From assembly GCA_963781265.1 (NCBI GenBank), contig CAWAFH010000015.1:153850-217849 (forward strand): a stretch of DNA of 64,000 nucleotides. The letters run 5' to 3'. The position numbers and the translations under genes were made by a program. How positions within the stretch are numbered: position 1 is the first letter of the stretch; each line of letters starts with the position of its first letter. Under the pieces are notes generated by a model. The model saw only the letters and a list, made by a program, of their open reading frames with translations, did not search any database and was not told the origin of the DNA. Positions 51,281-61,600 of the stretch are shown piece by piece. Source of the stretch: WHSW01 sp963781265. GTDB taxonomy: Bacteria; Actinomycetota; Thermoleophilia; Solirubrobacterales; 70-9.

Positions 51281-51691
51281 ATGTCGCTGGCGAACGTTGA
51301 GATCGTGCGCCGTCTCTACGACACGGTAGCTCGGCGTGACGCCGCAGCCGTCCTCGACCTGTACGACCCAGAAGTCGAGTGGGATATGACGCGAGGACCG
51401 CTCGCGGGTCTCACGGCGTGGGGTGTCTACCGAGGCCACGAGGGCCTGCAGCGCTTCTTCCGAGAGCGGTACGAGGCATGGGAGGCGATCGAGGACCATT
51501 GCGAGGAGCTCATCGATGCGGGCGAACAGGTCATCTCGGTCACGACCACCCGAGGGCGCGGACGCTCGAGTGGGGTCGAGGTCGAGGGGACGAATGCCTC
51601 CCTTTGGACGATTCGGGACGGCAAGATCGTCCGAGTGGTGTGGTTCGGGAGCCGCGACGCGGCGCTCGAAGCCGCCGGGGTATCGCAGTAG
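51281..51691 (+). CDS. SnoaL-like protein (copy 2)
   Basis: 136 residues. VEIVRRLYDTVARRDAAAVLDLYDPEVEWDM, YRGHEGLQRFFRERYEAWEAIEDHCEEL and LWTIRDGKIVRVVWFGSRDAALEAAGVSQ follow the NTF2/SnoaL order. ATG start. It matches copies 1 and 3 in the C-terminal EALEAAG-LS-E/Q end. Transcribed on the plus strand, unlike the other two, so the copies were not made by a simple tandem duplication without later rearrangement. Confidence 0.75.
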   Translation: MSLANVEIVRRLYDTVARRDAAAVLDLYDPEVEWDMTRGPLAGLTAWGVYRGHEGLQRFFRERYEAWEAIEDHCEELIDAGEQVISVTTTRGRGRSSGVEVEGTNASLWTIRDGKIVRVVWFGSRDAALEAAGVSQ

Positions 51692-52095
51692 CTGCTTGGA
51701 CCGCGGGATTACACAGATGGGTCACCGATCCGTGCCAACTTTGGATCAATACGGACGCCGCTCGTCGATCCGTGCCTGGGCCCCGCGACCTCCGTCCGCA
51801 CCGGTTCCTACCGTCGAAGTCGATGCTCGACGAATTGCAAGAACGGCGGCTACCCGACCCGCGCGAGTGCGTTCAAAGCAGCCCCGGTGACCGACTCGCC
51901 GGCCTCGGCGATCCGTACTCGAGCACGACCGCGGTTCCGCGGAACCGCGATGACATGTCATGTGACGACGTCACAACGGTTCCGCGGAACCATGACAGTG
52001 ACGCCCACGTGTCATCGCTCGTCGGCTTCGACATCCCCGCGATTCAGTGCCTCAACCCCGCGCTCAAACGATTCCACGTTCTCCTGCGACATCGC
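51692..52095. other. 404-base gap without a gene
   Basis: Between SnoaL copy 2 and copy 3. No frame here looks coding: frames are short and their products are Arg/Ser/Pro-rich without family resemblance. The stretch is somewhat less GC-rich than its surroundings. It contains the palindrome cluster described next (51931-52015). Its first part (51730-51900) shows no clear element. Confidence 0.6.
51931..52015. repeat. dense palindrome cluster
   Basis: In order: an 18-bp perfect palindrome GCGGTTCCGCGGAACCGC (51931-51948), a 12-bp perfect palindrome ATGACATGTCAT (51950-51961), GTGAC-GAC-GTCAC (51962-51974), a second GGTTCCGCGGAACC (51978-51991), and an interrupted arm pair ATGACA...TGTCAT (51992-52015). 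The two GGTTCCGCGGAACC copies are 45 bp apart centre to centre. This is far denser than elsewhere in the window. It could be a multi-dimer operator, an IS or integron end, or a structured RNA. Confidence 0.75.
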
Positions 52096-52503
52096 CTACT
52101 CCGACAGCTCGGCGGCTTCGAGTGCCTCGTTGCGAGTCGCATACTCCCGGCCACGCGCGATCTTCCGATCTCGGATCGTGAACACGACCCCGAAGGTCTC
52201 ATCAGGTTCGATCCCACTGAGCTTGGCGCGTCCGCCGTAGCGCAGTAGGGCGACGACGACGCCACCACCGGCGTCGATCAGCTCCACCGGCTCGATCCAG
52301 AACTCGTCGAAGGTGTCCATCCAGTCCTGCACGTATGCCCGCATGGCGTCCTTGCCGTGAATCGGACCTGGGTCATCGGGAGCGCCCTTGATCGCGCGGT
52401 GGTCGAGATCGTCGCTCCAGTGCTCAATGAATTGATCGAGCCCCCCACGGGCCAGAGCCTCGTAGGCGTCCTCTACGGTGGCGACGACGTTCTCCTGCGA
52501 CAT
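52096..52503 (-). CDS. SnoaL-like protein (copy 3)
   Basis: 135 residues from the ATG at 52503. NVVATVEDAYEALARGGLDQFIEHWSDDLDHRAIKGAPDD, DAMRAYVQDWMDTFDEFWIEPVELIDAGGGVVVALLRYGGR and FTIRDRKIARGREYATRNEALEAAELSE give the typical NTF2-like layout. It shares its end with copies 1 and 2. A longer frame upstream runs through the remnant of a cupin gene on the other strand and is not a real extension. Confidence 0.75.
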   Translation of the reverse strand: MSQENVVATVEDAYEALARGGLDQFIEHWSDDLDHRAIKGAPDDPGPIHGKDAMRAYVQDWMDTFDEFWIEPVELIDAGGGVVVALLRYGGRAKLSGIEPDETFGVVFTIRDRKIARGREYATRNEALEAAELSE

Positions 52504-52551
52504 CGCCCACCAGTATTCCGCGGCGCCGGGGGGAGGGTCGAGATCCGCTGA

Positions 52552-52815
52552 GCGCCCGGCGATCGCTTTCCGTACGGCCACACGCACAAGACGCAGGAGG
52601 AGGTGTACGTGGTCCTGCGCGGGAGCGGGCGGATGAAGCTCGACGACGAGATCGTCGAGCTCGAGCAGTGGGACGCGGTGCGCGTCTCGCCCGGCACGTG
52701 GCGAGGCTACGAGGCCGGGCCCGAGGGGCTCGAGATCATCGTCATCGGCGCTCCCAATCTCGGCGAAGCTCGGCGTGAAGACGTCGAGGGCCAGCGCGAC
52801 TGGTGGGCTGACTAG
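52552..52815 (+). pseudogene. 5'-truncated cupin-domain gene remnant
   Basis: The open frame reads PYGHTHKTQEEVYVVLRGSG, MKLDDEIVELEQWDAVRVSPGTW, RGYEAGPEGLEIIVIGAPNLGEARRED (the C-terminal two thirds of a well-known actinobacterial cupin family with G-H-x-H and E metal ligands). About 50-60 N-terminal residues are missing: an in-frame TGA lies at 52549-52551 and the SnoaL gene on the other strand occupies the place where they would be. Only an internal GTG (52603) could start it, and that would lose the metal histidines. Probably a decaying gene. Confidence 0.65.
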
Positions 52816-52908
52816 CGCCAGGTAGGTGCACATCAATACCCGCCGGGTCGGAGGGTCAGATCCGTACCCGGCTGGGGCCGAGTCCGGTTACGGTTGGCGG
52901 TGGCGACG

Positions 52909-53371
52909 AGTAAGCCAATCCGGGTCCAAACGTCAATGCACCGTCCTCTACTGACCATCCGCTCGAGGTCGTCATGCTCAAAGTGAGCTGGACCGGCAAC
53001 CGCGTCGCCGAGCGCACCGATCGCGTTGACATCGAGATTCCGCCGGGCAGCTCCCAGGTGATCATGTCCCTGCGGCCATGGTCGGCGAGGGCGTGCTGAT
53101 CGACCTCTCGCAGATGAGCGAGCGGGCGATCGCCGACACGCTCGCGCTGCTCGACCACCTGGACCCGTCGGATGAGGTCCCCGCGATCTTCACCCACGGA
53201 GCCTTTCGCTTCGGCGGCTTCATCAAGCCGACGATGGGCCGGCTCGAGTCGGCGGCCGACCTCGCCGCGCTCGAGCCGGCCCTGCGCGACCGCTACGGGG
53301 CAACCGATGCCGAGCGCATCTGCTCGGGCAACGCGCTGCGCGTCCTACGAGCCGGCTGGGGGCGCGGCTGA
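52909..53371 (+). pseudogene. remnant of a larger gene, probably M19-like dipeptidase/amidohydrolase
   Basis: Open from 52909 to 53099 in one frame (with LEVVMLKVSWTGNRVAE and IEIPPGSSQVIMSL) and then from an ATG at 53078 in another (VGEGVLIDLSQMSERAIADT, VPAIFTHGAFRFGGFIKP, ICSGNALRVLRAG). The second part resembles the last ~100 residues of membrane-dipeptidase-type metallohydrolases, which carry a (I/V)DLSHMS and a late S/GNALRVL. Joining needs a one-base shift near 53080. The N-terminal catalytic half is absent. Its end overlaps the C-terminus of the minus-strand TIR gene by 27 bases. Confidence 0.4.
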
Positions 53372-55566
53372 GGCGGGCCTGCGCTCGAGCTCCGCGCGGG
53401 CGGTCGCCAGGAGCTCGGGAGGGTCCTGGCAGGCGCGGCAGTCGAAGACGAGCGCCGAGCCCTGGTAGCCACGGGCGAGCAAGAGACCGTCGGGGCTCAG
53501 CGACGCCTCGGCGACCGCCCCTATGTCGACCGGGTAGTCGACGACGGGACGACCGGTCGCCGCCTCCCACACCCGCACGCGCCCGCCGTTCAGCCCCGGC
53601 CAGGACGAATCGCTCGTCGGCGCTGAACGCGACCGCGTTGACCGCCCGGTCGCTCTGCGAACGTCCGCAGGCGAACCTCACGATCCACGTCCCAGAGCTC
53701 GGTCGAGACCTCGCTGCCGACCAGCAGCAGCGAGCCGTCAGCGCTCAGGTCAAGTTCCACGCCCTCGACCTCGAAGCGGCCGATCGAGGCCGGGTTGCGC
53801 GGGTCGTCCAGGTCCCAGACGCGCACGACGGGTGCCGCGTAGTCGAAGATCGCCACCTTCCGCTCGTCGCCCGAGAAGGCGACCGCCTGCGCGTTGTTGT
53901 TGAGGTACACGTCCAAGAGCGCGATCCGCTTCTGCGTCGCCGAGTCGATCACCTCCGCCGAGTCCCTGCTCGAGCGCCGGACCGCGATCGATCCCGTCGG
54001 GCTGACCTGCGGCCGGAAGAGGCCGTTCACGGGTAGGTCCGCCAGCACATCTCCGCTTCGCACGTCGACCGCCGTGGTCGCGGAATCGATGTAGACCGTC
54101 AGCCGCGGGTCGCCGTCGGCGAACCCGAGCGCGGCCATGTGGCCGAAGGACGTGTTGAACCCGGGCTGTGGGATGGACCAACTCCGGGCGTCCGCTGCAT
54201 CGCGGCAGCTGGTGGAGCGCACGATGATCGCGCCGGTCGCGGTCAGGCACGTGCTTCCGTCGGGACTCTGCGCGGCTGCGACCGCCGGTCTCACGCTCAG
54301 GCTCGTGACCGTCAGCGGCCACACCCTCACGATCCCGTCGGGACTCAAGGTTAGAAAAGCGCGCCCGTCCGGGCTGAACTGCGCGCTGCGAGCGCCCTCG
54401 ACGCCGGAGCCCAGCCGCGAGATCTCGACCAGCGGCGTCCCCACCCGGGCGTCGGTCAGGCGCGGGTCGAGCCCGCGGGCGGAGACGCGCAGCGTCCCGT
54501 CGGGGCTCAGGTCCCCCAGGGGCGGCTCCCCCGGCTGCGGGCCTCGATAGGGCGCCGGCTCACCCGACGCCAGGTCCCAGCGCAGGATCCGGCGCCTGCC
54601 GTTGCGGTTATAGCTCGCGGTGACGACGCCGGCCGAGTCGCCGGTGAATCGGGCGGTGCCGATGAACTCGTCGGGAACCTGGAGCAGGGCGCTCTCGCGC
54701 GGAGCCTCGAGGGCGGCTCTCAGCGCGTCGGTCGACTCCGGAGTCGGCGAGGTCTCGGCCGCGTCGACGGCGATCTCAAGAGCCTTCCAGGGGTCCGCCT
54801 CGACCGCGGCGATCGCGGCGGCGGCGAGCTCACGCGAACGCGCCAGCTGCGCCTGTCGGACCGCCTCGTCGCGCTGCTGGGTGGCCTCGTTTCGCTGCAC
54901 GAGCGCGACCACGGCCAGGACCACGCTGACCGCGAGGGCAGCGGCGACGGCGCCGATCGTGATCCGCTGGCGGCGGGTGGCGGCGGCGCGGGAGACGAGC
55001 AGATACTCGGTCTGCAGCGGCGTCGGCTGCGGCTCGCGATCGGCTCCCTGCTCGCCGAGCCAGCGCTCGCCGTCGGCCAGGTCGCTGCCGCGCAGCAGAA
55101 AGCTCGCGTCCCTGCCGCGGTCCTGCCATTCCTCTGCACGCTCCAGCAGGCGCGTGTGCTGTCGCGCCCACTCGGGCAGGTCCTCGATCGCGGCCAGCAG
55201 CGCGGCGAGGCCGGGAGGGAAATCCGAGTCGGCGCGAAAGAGGATGTAGTTGCGGCTCGCGAGGTCGTCGGGCACCGGCACGGAATCGGGCTCGCGCCGA
55301 AGCAGGGGCGCGATCCGCTTGTGGGTCGCGAGCGCGTGCTCGAGCTCGCGGCGGCACGGCTCCGAGCGCAGCGAGTCCGGCGAGATCACGAACGCGAAGA
55401 CGTCGGCGCCCTCGATCCCGAGCTCGATCTCCCGACGCCACTCGACCGCAGGCCCGATGTCCTCGCGATCGACCCAGACGTCGACCCCGGCATCGGCGAG
55501 GGCCGCGCGCAGCCGCTCGACGAACGGCTCGTCAGTGCGCGAATAGGAGATGAACACGTCGGCCAT
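53345..55566 (-). CDS. TIR-TM-WD40 protein 1, two apparent frameshifts near the 3' end
   Basis: Corrected length 739 residues. A TIR_2-type domain (2-130) begins DVFISYSRTDEPFVERLR and keeps the catalytic-type glutamate in SEPCRRELEHAL (E74) of NADase TIRs. A transmembrane helix (about 209-230, ITIGAVAAALAVSVVLAVV) is followed by a helical NEATQQRDEAVRQAQLARSREL region and then a WD40/propeller part with FSPDGRAFLTLSPDGIVRVWPL and NNAQAVAFSGDERKVAIF. The frame shifts near 53658 and near 53596; after fixing two bases it ends with VFDCRACQDPPELLATARAEL. No NTPase (NACHT/NB-ARC) domain lies between. Such TIRs probably deplete NAD+ on receiving a signal through the propeller. Confidence 0.78.
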
Positions 55567-55745
55567 CTCGCTCCCCCTGGGGATCGTTCCGACCCTATCC
55601 CACCGCCCGCGATCCTGACCTCGGGGCGCGCCAGGAGCTCACCCTCCACGCGTCGTTTGGTCGCACGAATCGGCCGTTCGTCCATAACTTCACAGCCCTC
55701 GACGCGTCAAGCCGCGAGGTCTGCCGGGGCAGTGCGACGCAGCCC

Positions 55746-55775
55746 TTGACACGGCTACCCGCCCGGGTGTAGACC
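55746..55775 (+). promoter_or_regulatory. candidate promoter of the protease-inhibitor-TIR operon
   Basis: A perfect -35 TTGACA (55746-55751) and a poor -10 TAGACC (55770-55775) with an 18-base spacer. Start of transcription would fall about 5 bases before the ATG at 55788, i.e. a nearly leaderless mRNA, and no good Shine-Dalgarno is seen before that ATG. The 55567-55787 gap also has to serve the divergent TIR gene; no other signal was found there. Confidence 0.4.
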
Positions 55776-55787
55776 CTGGATAGCGCC

Positions 55788-56762
55788 ATGAGCGACGGGG
55801 GGCTAAACGAACGGGTCGTCTGCCTTTACTCGCTCTCGAAGGACCTCGAGGGCGAGCTGCGCCTCATCGAGTCCGAGAAGGAGCGGTGTCGCAAGCGCGA
55901 CTGCACGACGCTCGAAACCCTTCATCAGATCGAGCTGCGAGCCTCGCGCCACGATTGCGACTCCGACGTCGGCGCGCTGCTCGACGGAGTCATCCACTCC
56001 GGCGACCTCGTGCACAAATTCGAGGGCGGCGATGGTCTGCGCCGCGGTGTCCACGAGGGCTCATTCCGCTGGAAGGGTGTGGGCGCGCTGGCGACCGGCA
56101 CGCTGCGCGGCGTCACCAACGCCGGCACCCACCGCAGGCCGGCGTTCGACGACTGCCAGCGCTGTGACAACCCTGGCGTCATGGAGGGGCTCATGCTCGG
56201 GACGATTCCCCGCGCGCGCGATCGGGGGCTGATCGGGTGCGGGGTCCAGGCGGCCTACCGGCTGCGCTTCGACCCCTCGAGCGAGGGCGGCTCCGGCGCC
56301 GTCGCCGGGACGCTCGAGGGCGCGGTGATCTGCGACTGCGGCGGCCAGCCGCCCCGGACGTGCGTCGAGCTCAGCGCGTTGGCGCAGGGCACGGGGTCGA
56401 ACCCGCGGACGGAGCAGGGGGTCGAGTTCAGCGTCTACGACGACGCGGCCGGCACCCCGGCGGGCAACACTCTGATCCGCACCCTGGGGATGTCTGCCGG
56501 GCTCGACGTCGGCTACAGCACCGAGGTCAGGCTGCCCGTCGCGTGTGCTTCAGTCGAGGCGACTCTGATGACGCAGGCCCAGCCAGCGGTGCTCGAGGCG
56601 TTCTCCGGCGCGACGTTGGTCGGCACCGACAAGATGACCGGTGCGCAGAACGTCGAGGAGACGCTTCGGGTTGCGGGGCCGTCGATCGACCGCGCAGTGA
56701 TCACCGCAAAGGCGCATGAGACCGTCCTCGTGCGCTTCTGCTACGAGCCGATGCCACGATGA
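55788..56762 (+). CDS. cysteine-rich protein of unknown function, coupled to protease gene
   Basis: 324 residues, ATG. The N-terminal half is helical and charged with Cys-rich patches (VCLYS, ERCRKRDCTTLETLHQ, SRHDCDSDV, DDCQRCDNPG), about a dozen Cys overall. The second half (from about 170) is all-beta in character: VICDCGGQPPRTCVELSALAQG, VEFSVYDDAAGTPAGNTLIRTLG, VEATLMTQAQPAVLEAFSGATLVGTDK, VLVRFCYEPM. No signal peptide or membrane helix. Its stop overlaps the protease start (ATGA), so the two are translationally coupled, which suggests a complex or a substrate/regulator role. Function unknown; first gene of the operon. Confidence 0.65.
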   Translation: MSDGGLNERVVCLYSLSKDLEGELRLIESEKERCRKRDCTTLETLHQIELRASRHDCDSDVGALLDGVIHSGDLVHKFEGGDGLRRGVHEGSFRWKGVGALATGTLRGVTNAGTHRRPAFDDCQRCDNPGVMEGLMLGTIPRARDRGLIGCGVQAAYRLRFDPSSEGGSGAVAGTLEGAVICDCGGQPPRTCVELSALAQGTGSNPRTEQGVEFSVYDDAAGTPAGNTLIRTLGMSAGLDVGYSTEVRLPVACASVEATLMTQAQPAVLEAFSGATLVGTDKMTGAQNVEETLRVAGPSIDRAVITAKAHETVLVRFCYEPMPR

Positions 56763-57841
56763 ACCGCTGCCGCAACCCGCTGCACTGCATCCTGCCTCCG
56801 AGCGTCCTCGAGAGCATCGCCGTGAACGGCGACGAGGAGCAGCGCAGCTGGGCTGTGAGCGCGCTAGGCCACGATCACTCGATTCGCCTGGCCCGGGTCG
56901 AGAACGCCAAGTCTCGGGCCGGCGGACCGCGGGAGGGGGCGGATGCGCTCGCCGTCCGCGCTGCCGCGAAGCCAAACCGGATCATCCGCGATGCGGCCGG
57001 CACCGAGGACGTCAACGCCAAGATCGTTCGCCGCGAGGGGGACAAGGCGACCAAGGAGAAGGCCGTCGACGAGGCCTACAAGGGATTGGGTGACACTTTC
57101 GCGTTCTTCAGCGAGGCCTTCGACCGCAACTCGATCGATGACGCCGGGATGCCGCTGCGAGGGGTGGTCCATTTCGGCGACCGCTACCCGAACGCCTTTT
57201 GGGACGGCAGGCGGATGGTCTTCGGCGACGGCGACGGCGAGATCTTCAAGCGGCTGACACGCTCCACGGACGTCATCGGCCATGAGTTGGGGCACGGCGT
57301 CACCGAGGACGAGGCCGGCCTCGAGTACTTCGGTCAATCCGGGGCGCTCAACGAGTCGATGTCGGATGTCTTCGGGTCAATGGTCGAGCAGCACAAGCGA
57401 GGCCAGACCACGGCCGAGGCCGACTGGCTGATCGGCGAGGACGTCTGGACGCCCGGCATCCAGGGCGACGCCCTGCGCTCGATGAAGGCGCCGGGCGAGG
57501 CATACGACGATCCGCTCGTCGGCAAGGACCCCCAACCCGCGCACATGAGCAAGTACGTCGAGACGAACCGGGACAACGGGGGCGTTCACATCAACTCGGG
57601 CATCCCCAACCACGCTTTCCATTCGGTCGCGACGACGCTCGGCGGGCGCTCCTGGGAGGCGGCGGGGACGATCTGGTATGCGGCGCTCCGCGACCCAGGC
57701 CTCGGTACCCAGTCGAGCTTCCAGCGCTTCGCCGGGATCACGGTCCGGGTCGCCCAGCAGCTCTACGGAGCCGCGAGCTCCGAGGCGCTCGCCGTCTACG
57801 GCGGCTGGGAGAAGGTCGGGGTTCCCGCCCCGAAGCCCTGA
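56759..57841 (+). CDS. protealysin-like M4 metalloprotease without signal peptide
   Basis: 360 residues. The N-terminus CRNPLHCILPPSVLESI is the short precursor motif of protealysin-like peptidases, replacing the long thermolysin propeptide. The catalytic zinc motif HELGH is at 175-179, third ligand Glu199 in GALNESMSD and the substrate His277 in DNGGVHINSGIPNHAF, so it looks active. Protealysins are cytoplasmic and are matured by autocatalytic loss of the short propeptide. The gene is between the Cys-rich gene (4-base overlap) and the emfourin-like gene (3-base gap). Natural substrate unknown. Confidence 0.9.
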   Translation: MNRCRNPLHCILPPSVLESIAVNGDEEQRSWAVSALGHDHSIRLARVENAKSRAGGPREGADALAVRAAAKPNRIIRDAAGTEDVNAKIVRREGDKATKEKAVDEAYKGLGDTFAFFSEAFDRNSIDDAGMPLRGVVHFGDRYPNAFWDGRRMVFGDGDGEIFKRLTRSTDVIGHELGHGVTEDEAGLEYFGQSGALNESMSDVFGSMVEQHKRGQTTAEADWLIGEDVWTPGIQGDALRSMKAPGEAYDDPLVGKDPQPAHMSKYVETNRDNGGVHINSGIPNHAFHSVATTLGGRSWEAAGTIWYAALRDPGLGTQSSFQRFAGITVRVAQQLYGAASSEALAVYGGWEKVGVPAPKP

Positions 57842-57844
57842 ACG

Positions 57845-58144
57845 GTGCGTCTGGAGCTGACCCGGAGCGGTGGGATCGGCGGGCTCAGCGAGACGCGGTC
57901 GATCGACACGGGCGCGCTCGAGGCGCCAGAGGCGCGCGAGGTCGAGCGCCTGGCTTCGCAGGTCGATCTGGCCGGGCTTGCGCGGCGCTCTCCTGTGCGA
58001 GGCCGCGGCGCAGATCGGTTTCAGTACGACCTCGTGGTCGAAGCGGAGGGACGGCGGTCTGAGGTGAGCGTCGCCGAGGACGCCGCGCCGCCGGAGCTCG
58101 ACGAGCTCGTCGAGTGGATGCTGCGCCAGCCCGATAGGGGCTGA
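57845..58144 (+). CDS. emfourin-like inhibitor of M4 protease
   Basis: 99 residues, GTG start 3 bases after the protease stop. VRLELTRSGGIGGLSETRSID, EAREVERLASQVDLAGLAR, DRFQYDLVVEAEGRRSEVSVAED and the ending LDELVEWMLRQ follow the layout of emfourin, the protein inhibitor encoded next to protealysin in Serratia. The known role is binding the mature protease active site to keep it inactive inside the cell. The location right after the protease supports the same job here. Identification rests on layout and position, not on a database score. Confidence 0.82.
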   Translation: MRLELTRSGGIGGLSETRSIDTGALEAPEAREVERLASQVDLAGLARRSPVRGRGADRFQYDLVVEAEGRRSEVSVAEDAAPPELDELVEWMLRQPDRG

Positions 58145-58165
58145 TCGCGGGGAGCGGGGTTCGAC

Positions 58166-59056
58166 TTGCGCGACGCGGAGCTCAGCCAGGCCTTCCGACT
58201 CGACCTCGACGAGATCTCCGCCCTCGCCGTGCAAATCGAGCGCGACGGTCTTGCCCGGGTGCTCGCGGTCGGCGACCGGGACTTCGTCGTCGTCAGCGCA
58301 ACGCTGGCCGGGGACGGGCTCGACGACGAGCATCCCGAGAACGTCGGCGACCTGATCGACGAGCAGGCCGCTGACTCAGGTTCCAGCTCGGAATGGGAGG
58401 CGATCGCGGCGGACGGCGCCGGCCGCGTGTTCCTGGTCCGCGAGGACACCGCGAGCGTTGTCGTCCTCGCGCCCGGCCTCGAGCGCCAAGTCCACACGAT
58501 CGAGCTCGACTGCGAAGCGGGCCCGGAAGAGAGGGCCGCCGAGTTGCTCGACGGCAACGCCGGGCCGGAGGCGATCGCGCTCCTTCGAAACGGCCACCTC
58601 CTGGCCGCCAAGCAGCGCGATCCGGTCCTACTGATCGAGTTCGGCCCGCAGCGCGACGATTTCCCGCTCGGCTTCGGCGTGGGTGCGCATCTTCCGGCGG
58701 ACGAGGAATTCGAGCTGGCCGGCGGACGGCAGAGCCATCTCTTCCCGCTGCGGTCGTGGCAGCTTCGGAAAGAGGACGAGGACGAGGTCGAGAGCCTCAA
58801 CGACCTGGCTGTCGACGCTGACGGCAGGGTGCACGCGATCTCGTCGCTGTCGCGTTGCCTGTATGAACTCCAGCCGGGGGCCTCGGACGAGGAGTTCGAA
58901 GCGAGCCCGCGGTGGCGTCTGCCGAAGTCGATCGAGCCCGGCGACGATCGAAAGCCCGAGGGGCTGGCCTTCGGTGGTGAGCAGCGGCCCCTGGTCGCGA
59001 TCGACTCCAAGGACTACGACGAGAACGTCTTCCTGCTCGAGCGACTCGAGCGCTGA
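58166..59056 (+). CDS. predicted beta-propeller protein (SdiA-regulated/phytase-like)
   Basis: 296 residues, TTG start 21 bases after the inhibitor. Four or more repeating units of the kind LARVLAVGDRDFVVVSATL, WEAIAADGAGRVFLVREDTASVVVL, AIALLRNGHLLAAKQRDPVLLIEFG and LNDLAVDADGRVHAISSLSRCLYEL, followed by KPEGLAFGGEQRPLVAIDSKD. This KPEGLA/AAD-G pattern is seen in esterase-like-phytase and SdiA-regulated propellers. No signal peptide, so cytosolic. Enzyme or scaffold cannot be told. 12 bases separate it from the TIR gene. Confidence 0.6.
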   Translation: MRDAELSQAFRLDLDEISALAVQIERDGLARVLAVGDRDFVVVSATLAGDGLDDEHPENVGDLIDEQAADSGSSSEWEAIAADGAGRVFLVREDTASVVVLAPGLERQVHTIELDCEAGPEERAAELLDGNAGPEAIALLRNGHLLAAKQRDPVLLIEFGPQRDDFPLGFGVGAHLPADEEFELAGGRQSHLFPLRSWQLRKEDEDEVESLNDLAVDADGRVHAISSLSRCLYELQPGASDEEFEASPRWRLPKSIEPGDDRKPEGLAFGGEQRPLVAIDSKDYDENVFLLERLER

Positions 59057-59068
59057 GCTTGGCCGAGT

Positions 59069-61561
<2,493 letters not shown>

Positions 61562-61600
61562 CGGCGAGCAAGAGACGGGGGGCTTCTGGGTCGGCCAGGC

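Noticed and set aside
51692..52095. Insertion-sequence relic around the palindromes
   Set aside because: No transposase fragment in any frame and no flanking duplication. Kept only as an unexplained palindrome cluster.
52603..52815. Intact small cupin gene starting at the internal GTG
   Set aside because: It would lack the conserved PYGHTHK metal-binding part directly upstream, which is itself in frame. The gene is more likely truncated.
53345..55566. STAND-type NTPase (NACHT/NB-ARC) between TIR and WD40
   Set aside because: No Walker A or B motif is found between the TIR domain and the propeller; the linker is a membrane helix and a helical segment only.
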